Assembly (NCBI RefSeq): GCF_014595955.1
Contig: NZ_JABVCF010000001.1
Coordinates: forward strand, 248,001 to 312,000
Source: Pseudaminobacter soli (ex Zhang et al. 2022)
GTDB taxonomy: Bacteria; Pseudomonadota; Alphaproteobacteria; Rhizobiales; Rhizobiaceae
DNA length: 64,000 nt
Direction of reading: 5' to 3'
In this document: one piece after another, positions 46,498-55,102 of the stretch
Position numbering within the stretch: the first letter of the stretch is position 1
Layout of the letters: every line of letters begins with the position of its first letter
Notes under the pieces: generated by a model
What the model was told of the DNA's origin: nothing
The model's database searches: none
Seen by the model: only the letters and a program-made list of their open reading frames with translations
Position numbers and translations under genes: made by a program

Positions 46498-46845
46498 ATG
46501 TCGACCACCCCTCCCCGGATCATGCCAGCACTTGCAAACACCGGCCCTGTCGAAGCCCATGACGCCGCCGGCGTCCCCCGCCGCTCCGTGCTGGCCATGT
46601 TGGCGCTGCTCGCCACGACGGGCTTAGTGCCATGGGCACGGGCCGGGGAAGACGGCCTCTCGGCCGATGCGACTTGAAGGCAAAGGACGCCGAGATTACC
46701 GCCCTGTTGCAGCGTCACGGTGCGCAGGCCGATGCGCTGGCCTGGCCGGCACACCGGTCTTCCTTATCGGTCCGTTCCTCGTCGTCTCGGCGCTCGACGA
46801 GATGGGGTTCAAGCAAGTGATTTCCGACGCGCGGGCGCGGCAATA
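46498..46845 (+). pseudogene. DsbA-like thioredoxin-fold protein, internally deleted and frameshifted
   Basis: The 5' part encodes a signal peptide (SVLAMLALLATTGLVPWARA) and stops at the TGA near 46677 after 59 residues. The 3' part, in another frame, encodes a DsbA C-terminus (LKAKDAEITALLQRHGAQAD). A single lost G near 46740 then shifts into GTPVFLIGPFLVVSALDEMG and FKQVISDARARQ, ending at the TAA at 46843-46845. The CxxC active-site half is missing, so two lesions plus a large deletion are needed to explain it. Good evidence for gene decay, since the intact family is about 200-250 residues. Confidence 0.75.
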
Positions 46846-46866
46846 AGCAACTCGAAGGAAGTACGG

Positions 46867-47577
46867 ATGATCGACGAAACGGATCGCCAGACCCGAAGCG
46901 TGCTCACGGCGTTGGCGCTGCTGGCATGCATGGGGCTTGGCGCCTGCGCCACCACTTCCGAGATGACAGTCCCGCCTCCCCAGGTGGCGGCGGCGCTCGA
47001 ACCGCTCCCCGCGGTGGTGGAGGAACCGTCCGCTTCGGCCACACCACCGCGCCACGGGCCGCGACAAAACGAGCGCTTCCCGGTGCCCGCGGAAGATCTG
47101 GCGAGGGTCCCGCAAAAATACCAGCGCCAACTCGTCGACTTTCCCACCGAACATGCTCCGGGCACCATTGTCGTGGATCCGAACGATCGCGTCCTCTACT
47201 TGGTCCAGGCCGACGGCAAGGCATTGCGCTACGGCGTCGGCGTAGGCGCGGCCGGGCGCGGTTTCAGCGGCACGTCCGACCTTGCCTACAAGCAGGAGTG
47301 GCCGCGCTGGCGGCCGACCGACAGCATGATTGCCCGCGCGCCGGAGCGCTATAAGCAGCACGAGAACGGAGTCGAGGGCGGTCCTGGTAACCCGCTCGGT
47401 GCCCGGGCCCTCTACCTCTTCAAGGACGGCAAGGACACCTATTACCGCATCCACGGCACCAACCAGCCAGGCAGCATCGGCAAGGCCGTGTCGGCCGGCT
47501 GCATCCGCATGCTGAACCATGACGTCATCGACCTCTACGAACGGGTTCGCACGGGGGCGAAGGTCGTTGTTTTGTAG
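46867..47577 (+). CDS. L,D-transpeptidase (ErfK/YbiS/YkuD) lipoprotein
   Basis: 236 residues. Cross-links peptidoglycan via meso-DAP or anchors proteins to it. A lipoprotein signal ends at lipobox LGAC (Cys26), so it should be membrane-tethered in the periplasm. The YkuD active site is complete: HGTNQPGSIGKAVSAGCIRM with catalytic His and Cys, followed by NHDVIDLYERV. A Pro-rich linker occupies residues about 35-75. Good GAAGGAAG ribosome site. Lies 21 bases after the DsbA-like pseudogene and downstream of a perfect PmrA/QseB-type box. Confidence 0.93.
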   Translation: MIDETDRQTRSVLTALALLACMGLGACATTSEMTVPPPQVAAALEPLPAVVEEPSASATPPRHGPRQNERFPVPAEDLARVPQKYQRQLVDFPTEHAPGTIVVDPNDRVLYLVQADGKALRYGVGVGAAGRGFSGTSDLAYKQEWPRWRPTDSMIARAPERYKQHENGVEGGPGNPLGARALYLFKDGKDTYYRIHGTNQPGSIGKAVSAGCIRMLNHDVIDLYERVRTGAKVVVL

Positions 47578-47977
47578 CGGCTACTTGCAAAGATCAGGGT
47601 GCAAGATCGATTCAGAAGTCACTCTCACTCGAGCGAGCCTCGGCGAAGCGATCTGATTTTGCTCTTCCGGTCTTTCTCTGAACGACGACGCCCCGGTCGC
47701 GCATGACACCTGAAGGAGCAACTCCTGCTGATGGAGATTACGTGGCTATAAGCCGATGCGGTGATACCTCCGCCCTACGATTGAGCAGAGACCAAAGCAA
47801 ACAACTTGAAGTCCGCCCTAGCTGTCGGACGGCTAAAACGGGCCGACATCGGACTGTCAGCTTTGGATTGAACTTCGGTAAAGCTGCGCCGATTAGGCTC
47901 GGTGTGGCATTCGTGGGTTGCCTATCGCCCATCGCGGCGGTCTATCCAGCAGTCACAGGGCAGCCGCCAGGAGCCCA
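47578..47977. other. intergenic region
   Basis: 400 bases between the transpeptidase and the stop of the convergent MerR-type regulator. A plus-strand frame starting at 47703 runs antisense into the regulator gene and is rejected. Composition is somewhat less GC-rich than the flanks. No repeat or terminator was recognised. Confidence 0.5.
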
Positions 47978-48385
47978 TCAAGTCCTAGGCGAAAGCGACT
48001 CGATGATCCGGCAGTCGGCGACGACGCCGCAGCCGCACTGGTCGATCATCCGATCGAGTTCCCTTTTGAGCGACTGGAGGTCGGCGATCTTCCTCTCGAC
48101 CTCGGCCCGGTGCTCCTTTGCGATCTCGTCAACCGCTGCGCAGGAACGGTCCCGGTCGTCCGATAGCGCCAGCAGTGCTCGGACCTGGTCGAGCGAGAAG
48201 CCGAGATCGCGCGCCCTGCGGATGAAGCTCAGACGGTTCAGGTGCGCTTGGTCGTAGGAGCGGTAGTTGCCCTCGGTACGCGAAGGAGCGGGCAGCAGTC
48301 CCGACTTCTCGTAGAAGCGAACCGTCTCGACCTTGGTGCCCGTCTCGCGGGCCAGATGGCCGATGGTGAGAATCTTCGCGCTCAT
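47978..48385 (-). CDS. MerR-family heavy-metal regulator (ZntR/CadR/PbrR-like)
   Basis: 135 residues. HTH ILTIGHLARETGTKVETVRF and YEKSGLLPAPSRTEGNYRSY at the N-terminus, a coiled-coil dimer helix about residues 80-110, and a C-terminal metal loop CGCGVVADCRII with an additional Cys in DRSCAAVDEI (about residue 85), the ligand pattern of Zn/Cd/Pb sensors. Divergent from the P-type ATPase across a classical MerR promoter. Should activate the ATPase gene on metal binding and repress itself otherwise. Confidence 0.93.
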   Translation of the reverse strand: MSAKILTIGHLARETGTKVETVRFYEKSGLLPAPSRTEGNYRSYDQAHLNRLSFIRRARDLGFSLDQVRALLALSDDRDRSCAAVDEIAKEHRAEVERKIADLQSLKRELDRMIDQCGCGVVADCRIIESLSPRT

Positions 48386-48387
48386 CC

Positions 48388-48418
48388 TTGACCCTGTAGT
48401 GACTACAGCCCCTAGGTA
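48388..48418 (+). promoter_or_regulatory. MerR-type promoter with 19-base spacer and operator dyad
   Basis: -35 TTGACC (48388-48393), a 19-base spacer, then -10-like TAGGTA (48413-48418). The spacer holds the perfect dyad CTGTAG-TGA-CTACAG (48394-48408). The over-long spacer with a centred dyad is the hallmark of promoters that MerR-family metal sensors untwist. Drives the P-type ATPase gene on the plus strand; the regulator's own start codon is only 3 bases away. Confidence 0.9.
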
Positions 48419-48451
48419 AGGGGTCACATCGGAAAAGTCGAGGTGACGAAC

Positions 48452-50581
48452 ATGGCTGCCGCAAGCCAGCTCAAGCTCCAGATCGAGGGCATGGATTGCG
48501 CGTCCTGCGCGCTGAAGATCGAGACCGCCATGCAGCGGCTGCCCGGGGTCAGCGATATCAATGTCAGCTATCAGGCGGGCACCCTGGCGTTGAAGGTCGA
48601 CGAAGACAGGATCTCGCAGCGCACGATCGAGGACAAGGTCCGTTCGCTGGGCTATCGGCCTGTCGGCTCGGCTCCGGAGGCGAAACTGGCCTTGCTTCGG
48701 AAGCGGACCACGGAGCCGTGGTGGCGCGGAGCGAAGGCGCGGCTGGTCTTCGTGACGGGAGCGCTGTTCGCGGCGGCCTTCGTGGCCGCGTGGGTCCTGC
48801 CGCAATGGAATGCATGGCTCTTTTCCGCCGCCGCCCTGGTCAGCGTCGTTCCGTTTGCCCGCCGGGCCATCGCGGGCGCGCTGCAGGGCTCGTCATTCAC
48901 GATCGAGACGCTGATGTCTGTTGCTGCGCTCGGCGCGGTGGCCATCGGCGAGGCGGAGGAAGCCGCGGTCGTCATCTTCCTGTTCGCCGTCGGAGAGCTT
49001 CTCGAGACCATCGCGGCCGGACGGGCCCGCGCGGGCATCGAGGCGCTGATCGATCTCGTGCCCCGGACAGCGCTGCGGCTGACCACCTCCGGCGGAACCG
49101 AAAGCGTGTCGGTCGAGGCGCTCGCGATCGACGACCGGGTCGTCGTGCGCCCGGGCGACAGGGTTCCCTCTGACGGCATCGTGGAGGAAGGAGCGTCCGA
49201 AGTGAACGAGGCGCCCGTGACGGGCGAATCCGTCCCGGTGCTCAAGGAAGCCGGAGCGACGGTCTACGCCGGATCCATCAACGCCAATGGCGAACTGCGC
49301 GTCAGGATCACCCATGTCGCGGCCGACAACACGATCGCGCGCATCATCCACATGGTCGAGGAAGCGCAGGAATCGAAGGCTCCGACCGCGCGCATGATCG
49401 ACCGCTTCTCGCGCTGGTACACGCCCGGCGCGATGGCGGTCGCGGCGCTGATCATGGTCCTGCCGCCGCTGGCCTTTGGCGGCGAGTGGATGACCTGGGT
49501 CTACCGAGGGCTTGCGACGCTGCTGATCGCCTGCCCCTGCGCGCTCGTGATCTCCACCCCGGCCGCGATCGCGTCGGGCCTCGCCGCCGGAGCGCGGCAG
49601 GGCCTGCTGATCAAAGGGGGTGCTGCGCTGGAGACGCTCGGCAAGGTCGCGACGGTCGCCTTCGACAAGACGGGTACACTGACACGCGGCCATCCCAAGG
49701 TAACGGACGTAGTCGCCATCGTCGGCTCCGAGGACGACGTGCTGGCCAAGGCCGCGGCGGTCGAGAGGAACGTCAGCCATCCGCTGGGAGTGGCCATCGT
49801 AGCAGCAGCCAAGGAGCGCGCGCTGGAACTCCCGGCGACCTTCGGCGGCGGCATTGCAGTCCCGGGCAAGGCAGTCACCGCGCGGCTGAAGTCCGGCTTC
49901 GCGTCCGTCGGCTCGCCGCGCCACGCGGCGGAGGAGACGGACGTTCCGGCAGACGTGCGGGACCGCATCGAGGCGCTCGAAGGCGAAGGCAAGACCGTCG
50001 TCGTTCTCATGGCAGGCAAGAAGGTCGAGGGCCTGATCGCGCTGCGGGACGAGCCGCGGGACGACGCTGCGGAAGGCGTGCGGCGGCTGAAGGACCGCGG
50101 CGTGGCCGTCCTGATGCTGTCCGGCGACAACCAGCGCACGGCCAACGCCATCGCCGGGCGGCTCGGCCTGGAGGCACGGGGAGAACTCCTGCCTGATGCG
50201 AAGCTCGCCGAGATCGGCAGGCTGAAGGAGAAGGGTCCCATCGCGATGGTCGGCGACGGCATCAATGATGCGCCCGCGCTCGCGGCCGCCTCGGTCGGCA
50301 TCGCCATGGGCGGCGGCACAGACGTCGCGCTGGAGACCGCGGATGCGGCGCTGCTCAGGGACCGGGTGGAAGGCGTTGCCGATCTGGTCGCTTTGTCGCA
50401 GGCGACGCTCGGCAACATCTGGCAGAACATCGCGCTGGCGCTGGGACTGAAGGCCGTGTTCCTCGCGACCACCCTCTTCGGCGTGACGACCCTCTGGATG
50501 GCCATCCTGGCGGATACAGGAGCCACGGTTCTCGTGACCGCCAACGCTCTCCGCCTGCTTGCCTATCGGCCATCGAAGTAA
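48452..50581 (+). CDS. Zn/Cd/Pb-translocating P1B-type ATPase
   Basis: 709 residues. One N-terminal HMA domain with CASC (C16, C19). The transmembrane metal site is CPC (361-363), the phosphorylation site DKTGTLT (Asp405), and the hinge motif GDGINDAPALAAASVGIAMG lies near 600. About eight membrane segments. CPC plus a ZntR-like regulator points to Zn/Cd/Pb export rather than Cu. The ATG at 48452 follows GAGGTGACG; a GTG 9 bases earlier is possible. Followed by copper-handling genes in the same direction, which may be co-transcribed (17-base gap). Confidence 0.95.
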   Translation: MAAASQLKLQIEGMDCASCALKIETAMQRLPGVSDINVSYQAGTLALKVDEDRISQRTIEDKVRSLGYRPVGSAPEAKLALLRKRTTEPWWRGAKARLVFVTGALFAAAFVAAWVLPQWNAWLFSAAALVSVVPFARRAIAGALQGSSFTIETLMSVAALGAVAIGEAEEAAVVIFLFAVGELLETIAAGRARAGIEALIDLVPRTALRLTTSGGTESVSVEALAIDDRVVVRPGDRVPSDGIVEEGASEVNEAPVTGESVPVLKEAGATVYAGSINANGELRVRITHVAADNTIARIIHMVEEAQESKAPTARMIDRFSRWYTPGAMAVAALIMVLPPLAFGGEWMTWVYRGLATLLIACPCALVISTPAAIASGLAAGARQGLLIKGGAALETLGKVATVAFDKTGTLTRGHPKVTDVVAIVGSEDDVLAKAAAVERNVSHPLGVAIVAAAKERALELPATFGGGIAVPGKAVTARLKSGFASVGSPRHAAEETDVPADVRDRIEALEGEGKTVVVLMAGKKVEGLIALRDEPRDDAAEGVRRLKDRGVAVLMLSGDNQRTANAIAGRLGLEARGELLPDAKLAEIGRLKEKGPIAMVGDGINDAPALAAASVGIAMGGGTDVALETADAALLRDRVEGVADLVALSQATLGNIWQNIALALGLKAVFLATTLFGVTTLWMAILADTGATVLVTANALRLLAYRPSK

Positions 50582-50597
50582 CTGGAAGGACATCGCC

Positions 50598-51080
50598 TTG
50601 TTTCGCAGAACCGCGGCGGCGCTTGCCGCCCTCATCGCCCTTGCGGGTCCCTCGCTTGCCCACGAATTCAAGGCCGGAACGATCGAGATCGGTCACCCGT
50701 GGTCCCGGCCGACCCCGCCCTCCGCGCCCGTGGCCAGTGGCTACATGAAGCTCACCAACACGGGCACGGAAGTCGACCGCCTGACTGCGATTTCCTCGCC
50801 AGCGGCGGAGAGGGCCGATATCCACCGCTCGATTGTCGAGAACGGGGTCGCGAGCATGCGGCCGGTCGAGGCTCTTGCCATCGAACCTGGCGCGACTGTC
50901 GACTTCGAAGCCGAGAAGCTGCACGTCATGTTCATAGGGCCGGACCGACAGCTCAAGGACGGCGAGCGGTTTCCGGCCACGCTCGTGTTCGAGAAGGCGG
51001 GCGCAGTCGAGGTCGAGTTCGTCGTCCAGCGCAGGGCAGCCGAGGAAGCGCCGGCGGACCATTCGGGACACGGAGGCTGA
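50598..51080 (+). CDS. PCu(A)C-family periplasmic copper chaperone
   Basis: 160 residues, TTG start behind GGAAGGAC. Signal peptide residues 1-22 (LAALIALAGPSLA), then the PCuAC domain with the Cu(I) ligand pattern His...Met...His-x-Met: IHRSIVENGVASMRPVE and EKLHVMFIGP. A His-rich tail (DHSGHGG) follows. These chaperones deliver Cu(I) to cytochrome oxidase, often together with SCO1, which is the next gene (2-base gap). It could alternatively belong to copper resistance. Confidence 0.88.
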   Translation: MFRRTAAALAALIALAGPSLAHEFKAGTIEIGHPWSRPTPPSAPVASGYMKLTNTGTEVDRLTAISSPAAERADIHRSIVENGVASMRPVEALAIEPGATVDFEAEKLHVMFIGPDRQLKDGERFPATLVFEKAGAVEVEFVVQRRAAEEAPADHSGHGG

Positions 51081-51082
51081 CG

Positions 51083-51691
51083 GTGAGTGGCATCAAGCTT
51101 TTCCGGATCGCCACATGGGTGGCGGTCGCGGTCCTGGGAGGCATCCTGCTTGCGTCGAGTGGCTGGCTGCCGGGCACGCGCCCGACGCCTGAATCCGTGG
51201 CCACAGGGACAGCCCGGGTCGGCGGCCCCTTCACCTTGACCTCCCACAAGGGCGACGCCGTCGACAACGCGAAGCTGGCGGGCAAGCCATACCTCGTTTT
51301 CTTCGGCTTCACCCACTGCCCGGACATCTGCCCGACGACGCTCTATGAACTCACCAACCTGATGGCCGACCTCGGTCCCGCGGCCGACCGCCTCACGCCG
51401 CTGTTCATCACCGTCGACCCGGAACGCGACACGCAGACGGTGCTGGCGGAATACATGACCGCCTTCGACGGACGCATCCTGGCACTCCGAGGCGATAAGG
51501 CCGCCACGGACGCGGCCGTGAAGGCGTTCGCCGCCTACTACCGCAAGGTGCCAACCGACGGCGGCTACACTATGGACCACACGGCCGGCGTGATCCTCAT
51601 AGACGAGGAGGGCCGCTTCGCCGGCACGCTCGACCTGCACGAGCCGCGCGAGAATGTGCTGGCGAAGCTCCGGCGCCTCACCGCTGCCTGA
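51083..51691 (+). CDS. SCO1/SenC/PrrC copper-binding thioredoxin-fold protein
   Basis: 202 residues, GTG start. N-terminal membrane anchor (residues about 10-28). The metal motif CPDICP (CxxxC) is in FFGFTHCPDICPTTLYEL, and the third ligand His is in YTMDHTAGVILID. Members help assemble the CuA site of cytochrome oxidase or act as redox sensors. Directly follows the PCuAC chaperone; an upstream frame to 50699 lies inside that gene and is a shadow. Confidence 0.9.
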   Translation: MSGIKLFRIATWVAVAVLGGILLASSGWLPGTRPTPESVATGTARVGGPFTLTSHKGDAVDNAKLAGKPYLVFFGFTHCPDICPTTLYELTNLMADLGPAADRLTPLFITVDPERDTQTVLAEYMTAFDGRILALRGDKAATDAAVKAFAAYYRKVPTDGGYTMDHTAGVILIDEEGRFAGTLDLHEPRENVLAKLRRLTAA

Positions 51692-51912
51692 TCGCAGCGT
51701 GGAAGTCCTCGTCGTCGGCGCGGGCCAGGCAAGGCTTCCGCGGGGATTGTCGCCGGTATAGCGTCCTCGGAAGGCTCACTGCGTTGCCGTGCCGCCAGCC
51801 GCTTCAATCTCTGCAGAGACCAGGTCATATAATTGCTAAGGTTCGAAGGCCCGCGGCACCCTAGAGCCGAGACAGGTACTCATCCGGTTTGCGAGTTGCC
51901 CATGCCGGCGCT

Positions 51913-52371
51913 TTATTGTGTCCTTTCCTTCTCCCGCCGGCTCATCTCCGCCTGATACAAGCGCTCGCGATCCGGCCACGTGCTCTTGATGAAGGCGAGG
52001 ACGGCTCGGATCTCGTCATCGCTCATCGCGTCTGCGAATCCCGGCATATCGCTCTCGTAGCCGTTGCCCACCACGGCGGCGGGACCTTCCTTGGTGATGC
52101 GGAACAGAACGCCGTCCGGATGATGCCAGGTGTGCCCGGACGCGTCGTGCGGCGGGGCGGGCATGCGGCCCGAGGGGAGCGGCCTTTTCCAGTTCGGCTG
52201 GCCTTGGAGCGTGTCTCCATGGCAACTCGCGCAGTGCTCGGCATAGAGCTGTCGGCCACGCGCGATCATCTCGGCCTCACCCGGAAGGGCCTCGAGCAGC
52301 CAGGTCAAGGCGAGGACGGCAGTTCCGGAGAGCGCCGCCACGATGCCGAGGCCAACAGTTCTCCTGCTCAT
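51913..52371 (-). CDS. c-type cytochrome, membrane-anchored or exported
   Basis: 152 residues. An N-terminal hydrophobic segment (residues about 7-27) is an anchor or signal. The heme site is CASCH (residues about 47-51) and the axial Met is probably in SDMPGFADAM near residue 109. Small monoheme cytochromes of this kind occur downstream of multicopper oxidases in copper-resistance clusters. Its ATG overlaps the stop of the mini membrane protein gene by 4 bases (ATGA), so co-translation is likely. Confidence 0.9.
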   Translation of the reverse strand: MSRRTVGLGIVAALSGTAVLALTWLLEALPGEAEMIARGRQLYAEHCASCHGDTLQGQPNWKRPLPSGRMPAPPHDASGHTWHHPDGVLFRITKEGPAAVVGNGYESDMPGFADAMSDDEIRAVLAFIKSTWPDRERLYQAEMSRREKERTQ

Positions 52372-52496
52372 TTGCGGCCACTGAAGAACAGGTACTTCAC
52401 CAGTGCCGCCGCCGCGAGGACAAGCACGATCAGGAGCAAGAGCCAGACCAGCCCCATGCCCGCCATCATGCCGTCCATCATTCCGCCGTCCATCAT
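52368..52496 (-). CDS. 42-residue Met-rich single-helix membrane protein
   Basis: Starts MMDGGMMDGMMAGMG, eight Met in 15 residues, then one membrane helix (VWLLLLIVLVLAAAALVKYL). Strong GGAAGGAG ribosome site. The Met cluster is suited to Cu(I) binding, and the location between a DUF411 protein and a cytochrome c in a copper cluster supports this. The longer frame to 52550 is unsupported. Confidence 0.8.
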   Translation of the reverse strand: MMDGGMMDGMMAGMGLVWLLLLIVLVLAAAALVKYLFFSGRK

Positions 52497-52530
52497 CGTC
52501 GGCTCCTTCCGGGTTTTGTGGCAGGCGGTC

Positions 52531-52971
52531 CTATTCCCGCGAGTAGACACCGCCGACGGTACCGGACTTGGTGATCTCCAGCATCTCGAACGGTGCGTCC
52601 TTGGTCCCGCTCATCCCCGGCGAGCCCAAGGGCATGCCGGGCAGCGTCACGCCACCGATGGCAGGCCGCTCGGTCAGGAGCTTCCGGATCGTGCCGACGG
52701 GCACGTGGCCGCTGACGACGTAGCCGTCGATGAAGGAGAGATGGCAGCCCTGGAACTCATCCGGGATGCCAGCCTTGCGGCTCATCTCGGCCAGATCGTG
52801 AGTGGGCTTGGTGGTGACGGTAAAACCGTTCTCCCGCAAGTAGTCGGCATAGCCCTCGCAGCAGCCGCATTGCGGATTCTTGTAGAGCGTCACATCGTTC
52901 TCGCCCGCAAGCGCCGGGGCGGCGCTCCAGGCGAAGACAGTCAGCGCAAGCGTGTTCAGCAACTTTCGCAT
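52531..52971 (-). CDS. DUF411 metal-binding protein
   Basis: 146 residues with a signal peptide (residues 1-22, LALTVFAWSAAPALA). The DUF411 domain has the CGCC motif in LYKNPQCGCCEGYADYL. Further Cys/His sites occur in GCHLSFIDGYVVSGHVP. Members are periplasmic and regularly found beside multicopper oxidases in copper-tolerance loci; the exact role is unproven. The ATG at 52971 follows GAAGGAGAAACGA. Confidence 0.9.
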   Translation of the reverse strand: MRKLLNTLALTVFAWSAAPALAGENDVTLYKNPQCGCCEGYADYLRENGFTVTTKPTHDLAEMSRKAGIPDEFQGCHLSFIDGYVVSGHVPVGTIRKLLTERPAIGGVTLPGMPLGSPGMSGTKDAPFEMLEITKSGTVGGVYSRE

Positions 52972-53000
52972 GTTCGTTTCTCCTTCCGTCAGGAAACCGT

Positions 53001-54464
53001 TCAGGCCACGCGGATCACGCCCATCATCCCGGCGGCCTGGTGCTCGAGGACATGGCAGTGGAACATCCAGTCGCCGGGATTGTCGGCGACGAAGGCGATC
53101 TCGACCCGCTCGCGCGGCGCCATCAGCACCGTATCCTGCCATTCGCGATGCGGCGTCGGTTCGCCATTCCGGGAGATTACCCGGAAGGAGTGGCCGTGCA
53201 GGTGCATCGGGTGATGCCAGGCGGTCGCGTTGGTCATCGCCAGCACATGGCTGCGGTCCTTCTCGAGTATCAGCATCGGGTCCATGACATGGCCCTGCGC
53301 CGCGACGCCGTTGATGAACCAGATTTTCCCCGAGTGCATCATGTCCATCATCGAGCCCATGTTGCCCATCATGTCGCCCATCCGGCCCGAGGGCTCCGCG
53401 CCCATGCTGCCGGCCATCTCCTGCATGACCATCGCACCCATCATGCCGCCGTTGAAGGTGACCTCATGCCGGGCAGCCTTCGCGAGGTCCGGTTCGAGCA
53501 GAGGGTTCGGAGGAAGGGCGAGAGGCCAGTCGGGTGCCTTGTCCCTCAGCGGCTGCTTCTCGTAGGCGAGGTCCACCAAACGGTATTCCAGCCCCGTGTA
53601 GAAACGGTCGGTCACGGTGACACGCGACCCGGTGTCCCCCGTCATGTCGAGAATGAGGTCCGCCCGCATCGCGGGGCCGAGAACGACCATGCCGCCCTCC
53701 GGCGCGTGCGGCGCGACAGGCTGCCCATCGAGCGCGATGACGATCGGTTCATGGCCTCTGAACTCGAGGCCGAAGATGCGGGCGTTCGCGGCGTTGATCA
53801 GCCGCAGGCGGATGCGCTCGCCCTTCTTCACCGGGAATGCGTCCGGCACGCGGCCATTGATCGTGACGGTATTCCCAACCCGGCCGTTGTGCATCATGTC
53901 GTGACGACCGCCGAAGTCCTCCCGCATCTCGGCGGAGTTCGTTAGCCGCCAGTCCGAGAGCACCCAGGTGACGTCGCGGTCCACCTGGATGGGATCGGCT
54001 TCCTCCACGATAAGCGGGCCATAGAGGCCGCGGCCGACCTGCTCGAAGCTGCGTTGGTGCGGGTGGTACCAGAACGTGCCCGCGTCGACGCCATCGAACT
54101 GATAGGTGAAGGTCTCGCCCGGGGCTATGGGCACTTGCGTCAGGTGCGGCACGCCGTCCATAGCGTTCGGCACACGGACGCCGTGCCAGTGAACCGTCGT
54201 CTCCTCGTCAAGGGCGTTCTCGACCGCGATCCCCACACGTTCGCCTTGGCGAACCCGAATCTCCGGGCCGGGAACCGCATCGTTGTAGGACCAGACCGCC
54301 GTCTGACCGTAAGGCTCGGGCGCGATCTGGGCTCGACCGGGGCCGGCGCGAAGGCGGAACTCCCGAATGCCTGCGGCAGAGGGCCTCGTATGCAGGGGAA
54401 GCACCGCGCTCGCCGAGGCGGCTGCTGCGGATGCCAGGAAGGCGCGGCGCGTCAGCGTCGGCAT
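53001..54464 (-). CDS. multicopper oxidase (CueO/CopA-like), Tat-exported
   Basis: 487 residues. Twin-arginine signal TRRAFLASAAAASASAVLP, then three cupredoxin domains. Copper sites: TVHWHGVRVPN and GTFWYHPHQRSF (type 2/3), HHPMHLHGHSF and MFHCHVLEHQAAGMM (type 1/3 with HCH and axial Met). A Met-rich insertion (MMGAMVMQEMAGSMG and MGDMMGNMGSMMDMM, about residues 340-375) is the type seen in Cu(I) oxidases. Likely oxidises Cu(I) to less toxic Cu(II) in the periplasm. Upstream in-frame ATGs (54479, 54491) would place residues before the Tat motif. Confidence 0.94.
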   Translation of the reverse strand: MPTLTRRAFLASAAAASASAVLPLHTRPSAAGIREFRLRAGPGRAQIAPEPYGQTAVWSYNDAVPGPEIRVRQGERVGIAVENALDEETTVHWHGVRVPNAMDGVPHLTQVPIAPGETFTYQFDGVDAGTFWYHPHQRSFEQVGRGLYGPLIVEEADPIQVDRDVTWVLSDWRLTNSAEMREDFGGRHDMMHNGRVGNTVTINGRVPDAFPVKKGERIRLRLINAANARIFGLEFRGHEPIVIALDGQPVAPHAPEGGMVVLGPAMRADLILDMTGDTGSRVTVTDRFYTGLEYRLVDLAYEKQPLRDKAPDWPLALPPNPLLEPDLAKAARHEVTFNGGMMGAMVMQEMAGSMGAEPSGRMGDMMGNMGSMMDMMHSGKIWFINGVAAQGHVMDPMLILEKDRSHVLAMTNATAWHHPMHLHGHSFRVISRNGEPTPHREWQDTVLMAPRERVEIAFVADNPGDWMFHCHVLEHQAAGMMGVIRVA

Positions 54465-54566
54465 GGATAGACATGACATGAGATCAACCATCCGTTTGAA
54501 TAGCCTTGTAAGACGCGCGCAACGCGCGTCGGATCAGCCTGCCGGGCGGATGCTGCGGCGGCCGTG

Positions 54567-54905
54567 TCAGCCGATGCGGATGGTTCGTGGAGGATGCCGA
54601 TCAGGCGGCCTTGTGATGCCGACGGGAAGGGCGCTGGGGGAACTGACCGCCTCGTCGGCGGGCGGGACGAATGGGATGGCCTCGGGTGCGAAGATTGCAA
54701 CCAAGACGGTCACGCAGAACTGATCGCAGACGGCGGCCCGTACGTGATCACCGGGGCAGTCCCTGCAGTCCGCCATGCCGCCCTCGTCCATGCCGGCCAT
54801 GGACATCTCGACATCCATGGCGGTGGCAACCGTCGCGTGCGACGCCGTGCCCGCAATGAACACTGCGACCAAGACAGCAGCGACGATGCGGGCCACCTTG
54901 CTCAT
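54567..54905 (-). CDS. exported Met/Cys-containing protein of the copper cluster
   Basis: 112 residues with a hydrophobic N-terminus (residues about 6-28, ARIVAAVLVAVFIAGTASHA). A short Met-rich stretch DVEMSMAGMDEGGMADC is followed by CRDCPGD, CDQFC and a second hydrophobic stretch, then a Pro-rich tail. It precedes the multicopper oxidase on the same strand, so it is probably the first gene of the copper operon. The Met/Cys content fits copper binding; the family is not recognised. Confidence 0.7.
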   Translation of the reverse strand: MSKVARIVAAVLVAVFIAGTASHATVATAMDVEMSMAGMDEGGMADCRDCPGDHVRAAVCDQFCVTVLVAIFAPEAIPFVPPADEAVSSPSALPVGITRPPDRHPPRTIRIG

Positions 54906-54993
54906 CGGACAACAAGGTACGCCTGCACTTCCGTGATGTCCATGTCGAGTTGTCGCGCGTGTCGTGCGCGATGTCAGCTTTCAGGCAACCTGT

Positions 54994-55102
54994 TCTCTGC
55001 CTCGCAGGCCGGCCTGATCAACAATCTCAATGACGGGATGAGTTGGGGTATCTTTCCCCTGTTTTTCGCCTTCTTCGGCCTGGGCGTCGAGCGTATCGGC
55101 AT
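54994..55102 (+). pseudogene. MFS transporter fragment
   Basis: About 36 codons on the plus strand reading LFSASQAGLINNLNDGMSWG, then IFPLFFAFFGLGVERIG, a recognisable piece from the middle of major-facilitator transporters. The similarity ends abruptly near 55102, where sequence from a binding-protein gene on the opposite strand begins. No start or remaining transporter is present. Confidence 0.7.

Noticed and set aside
47703-48257. 184-codon plus-strand frame
   Set aside because: Its second half is antisense to the MerR-type regulator and its first half has no ribosome site or motif.
48893-50671. 592-codon minus-strand frame opposite the P-type ATPase
   Set aside because: Shadow; the ATPase motifs on the plus strand are complete.
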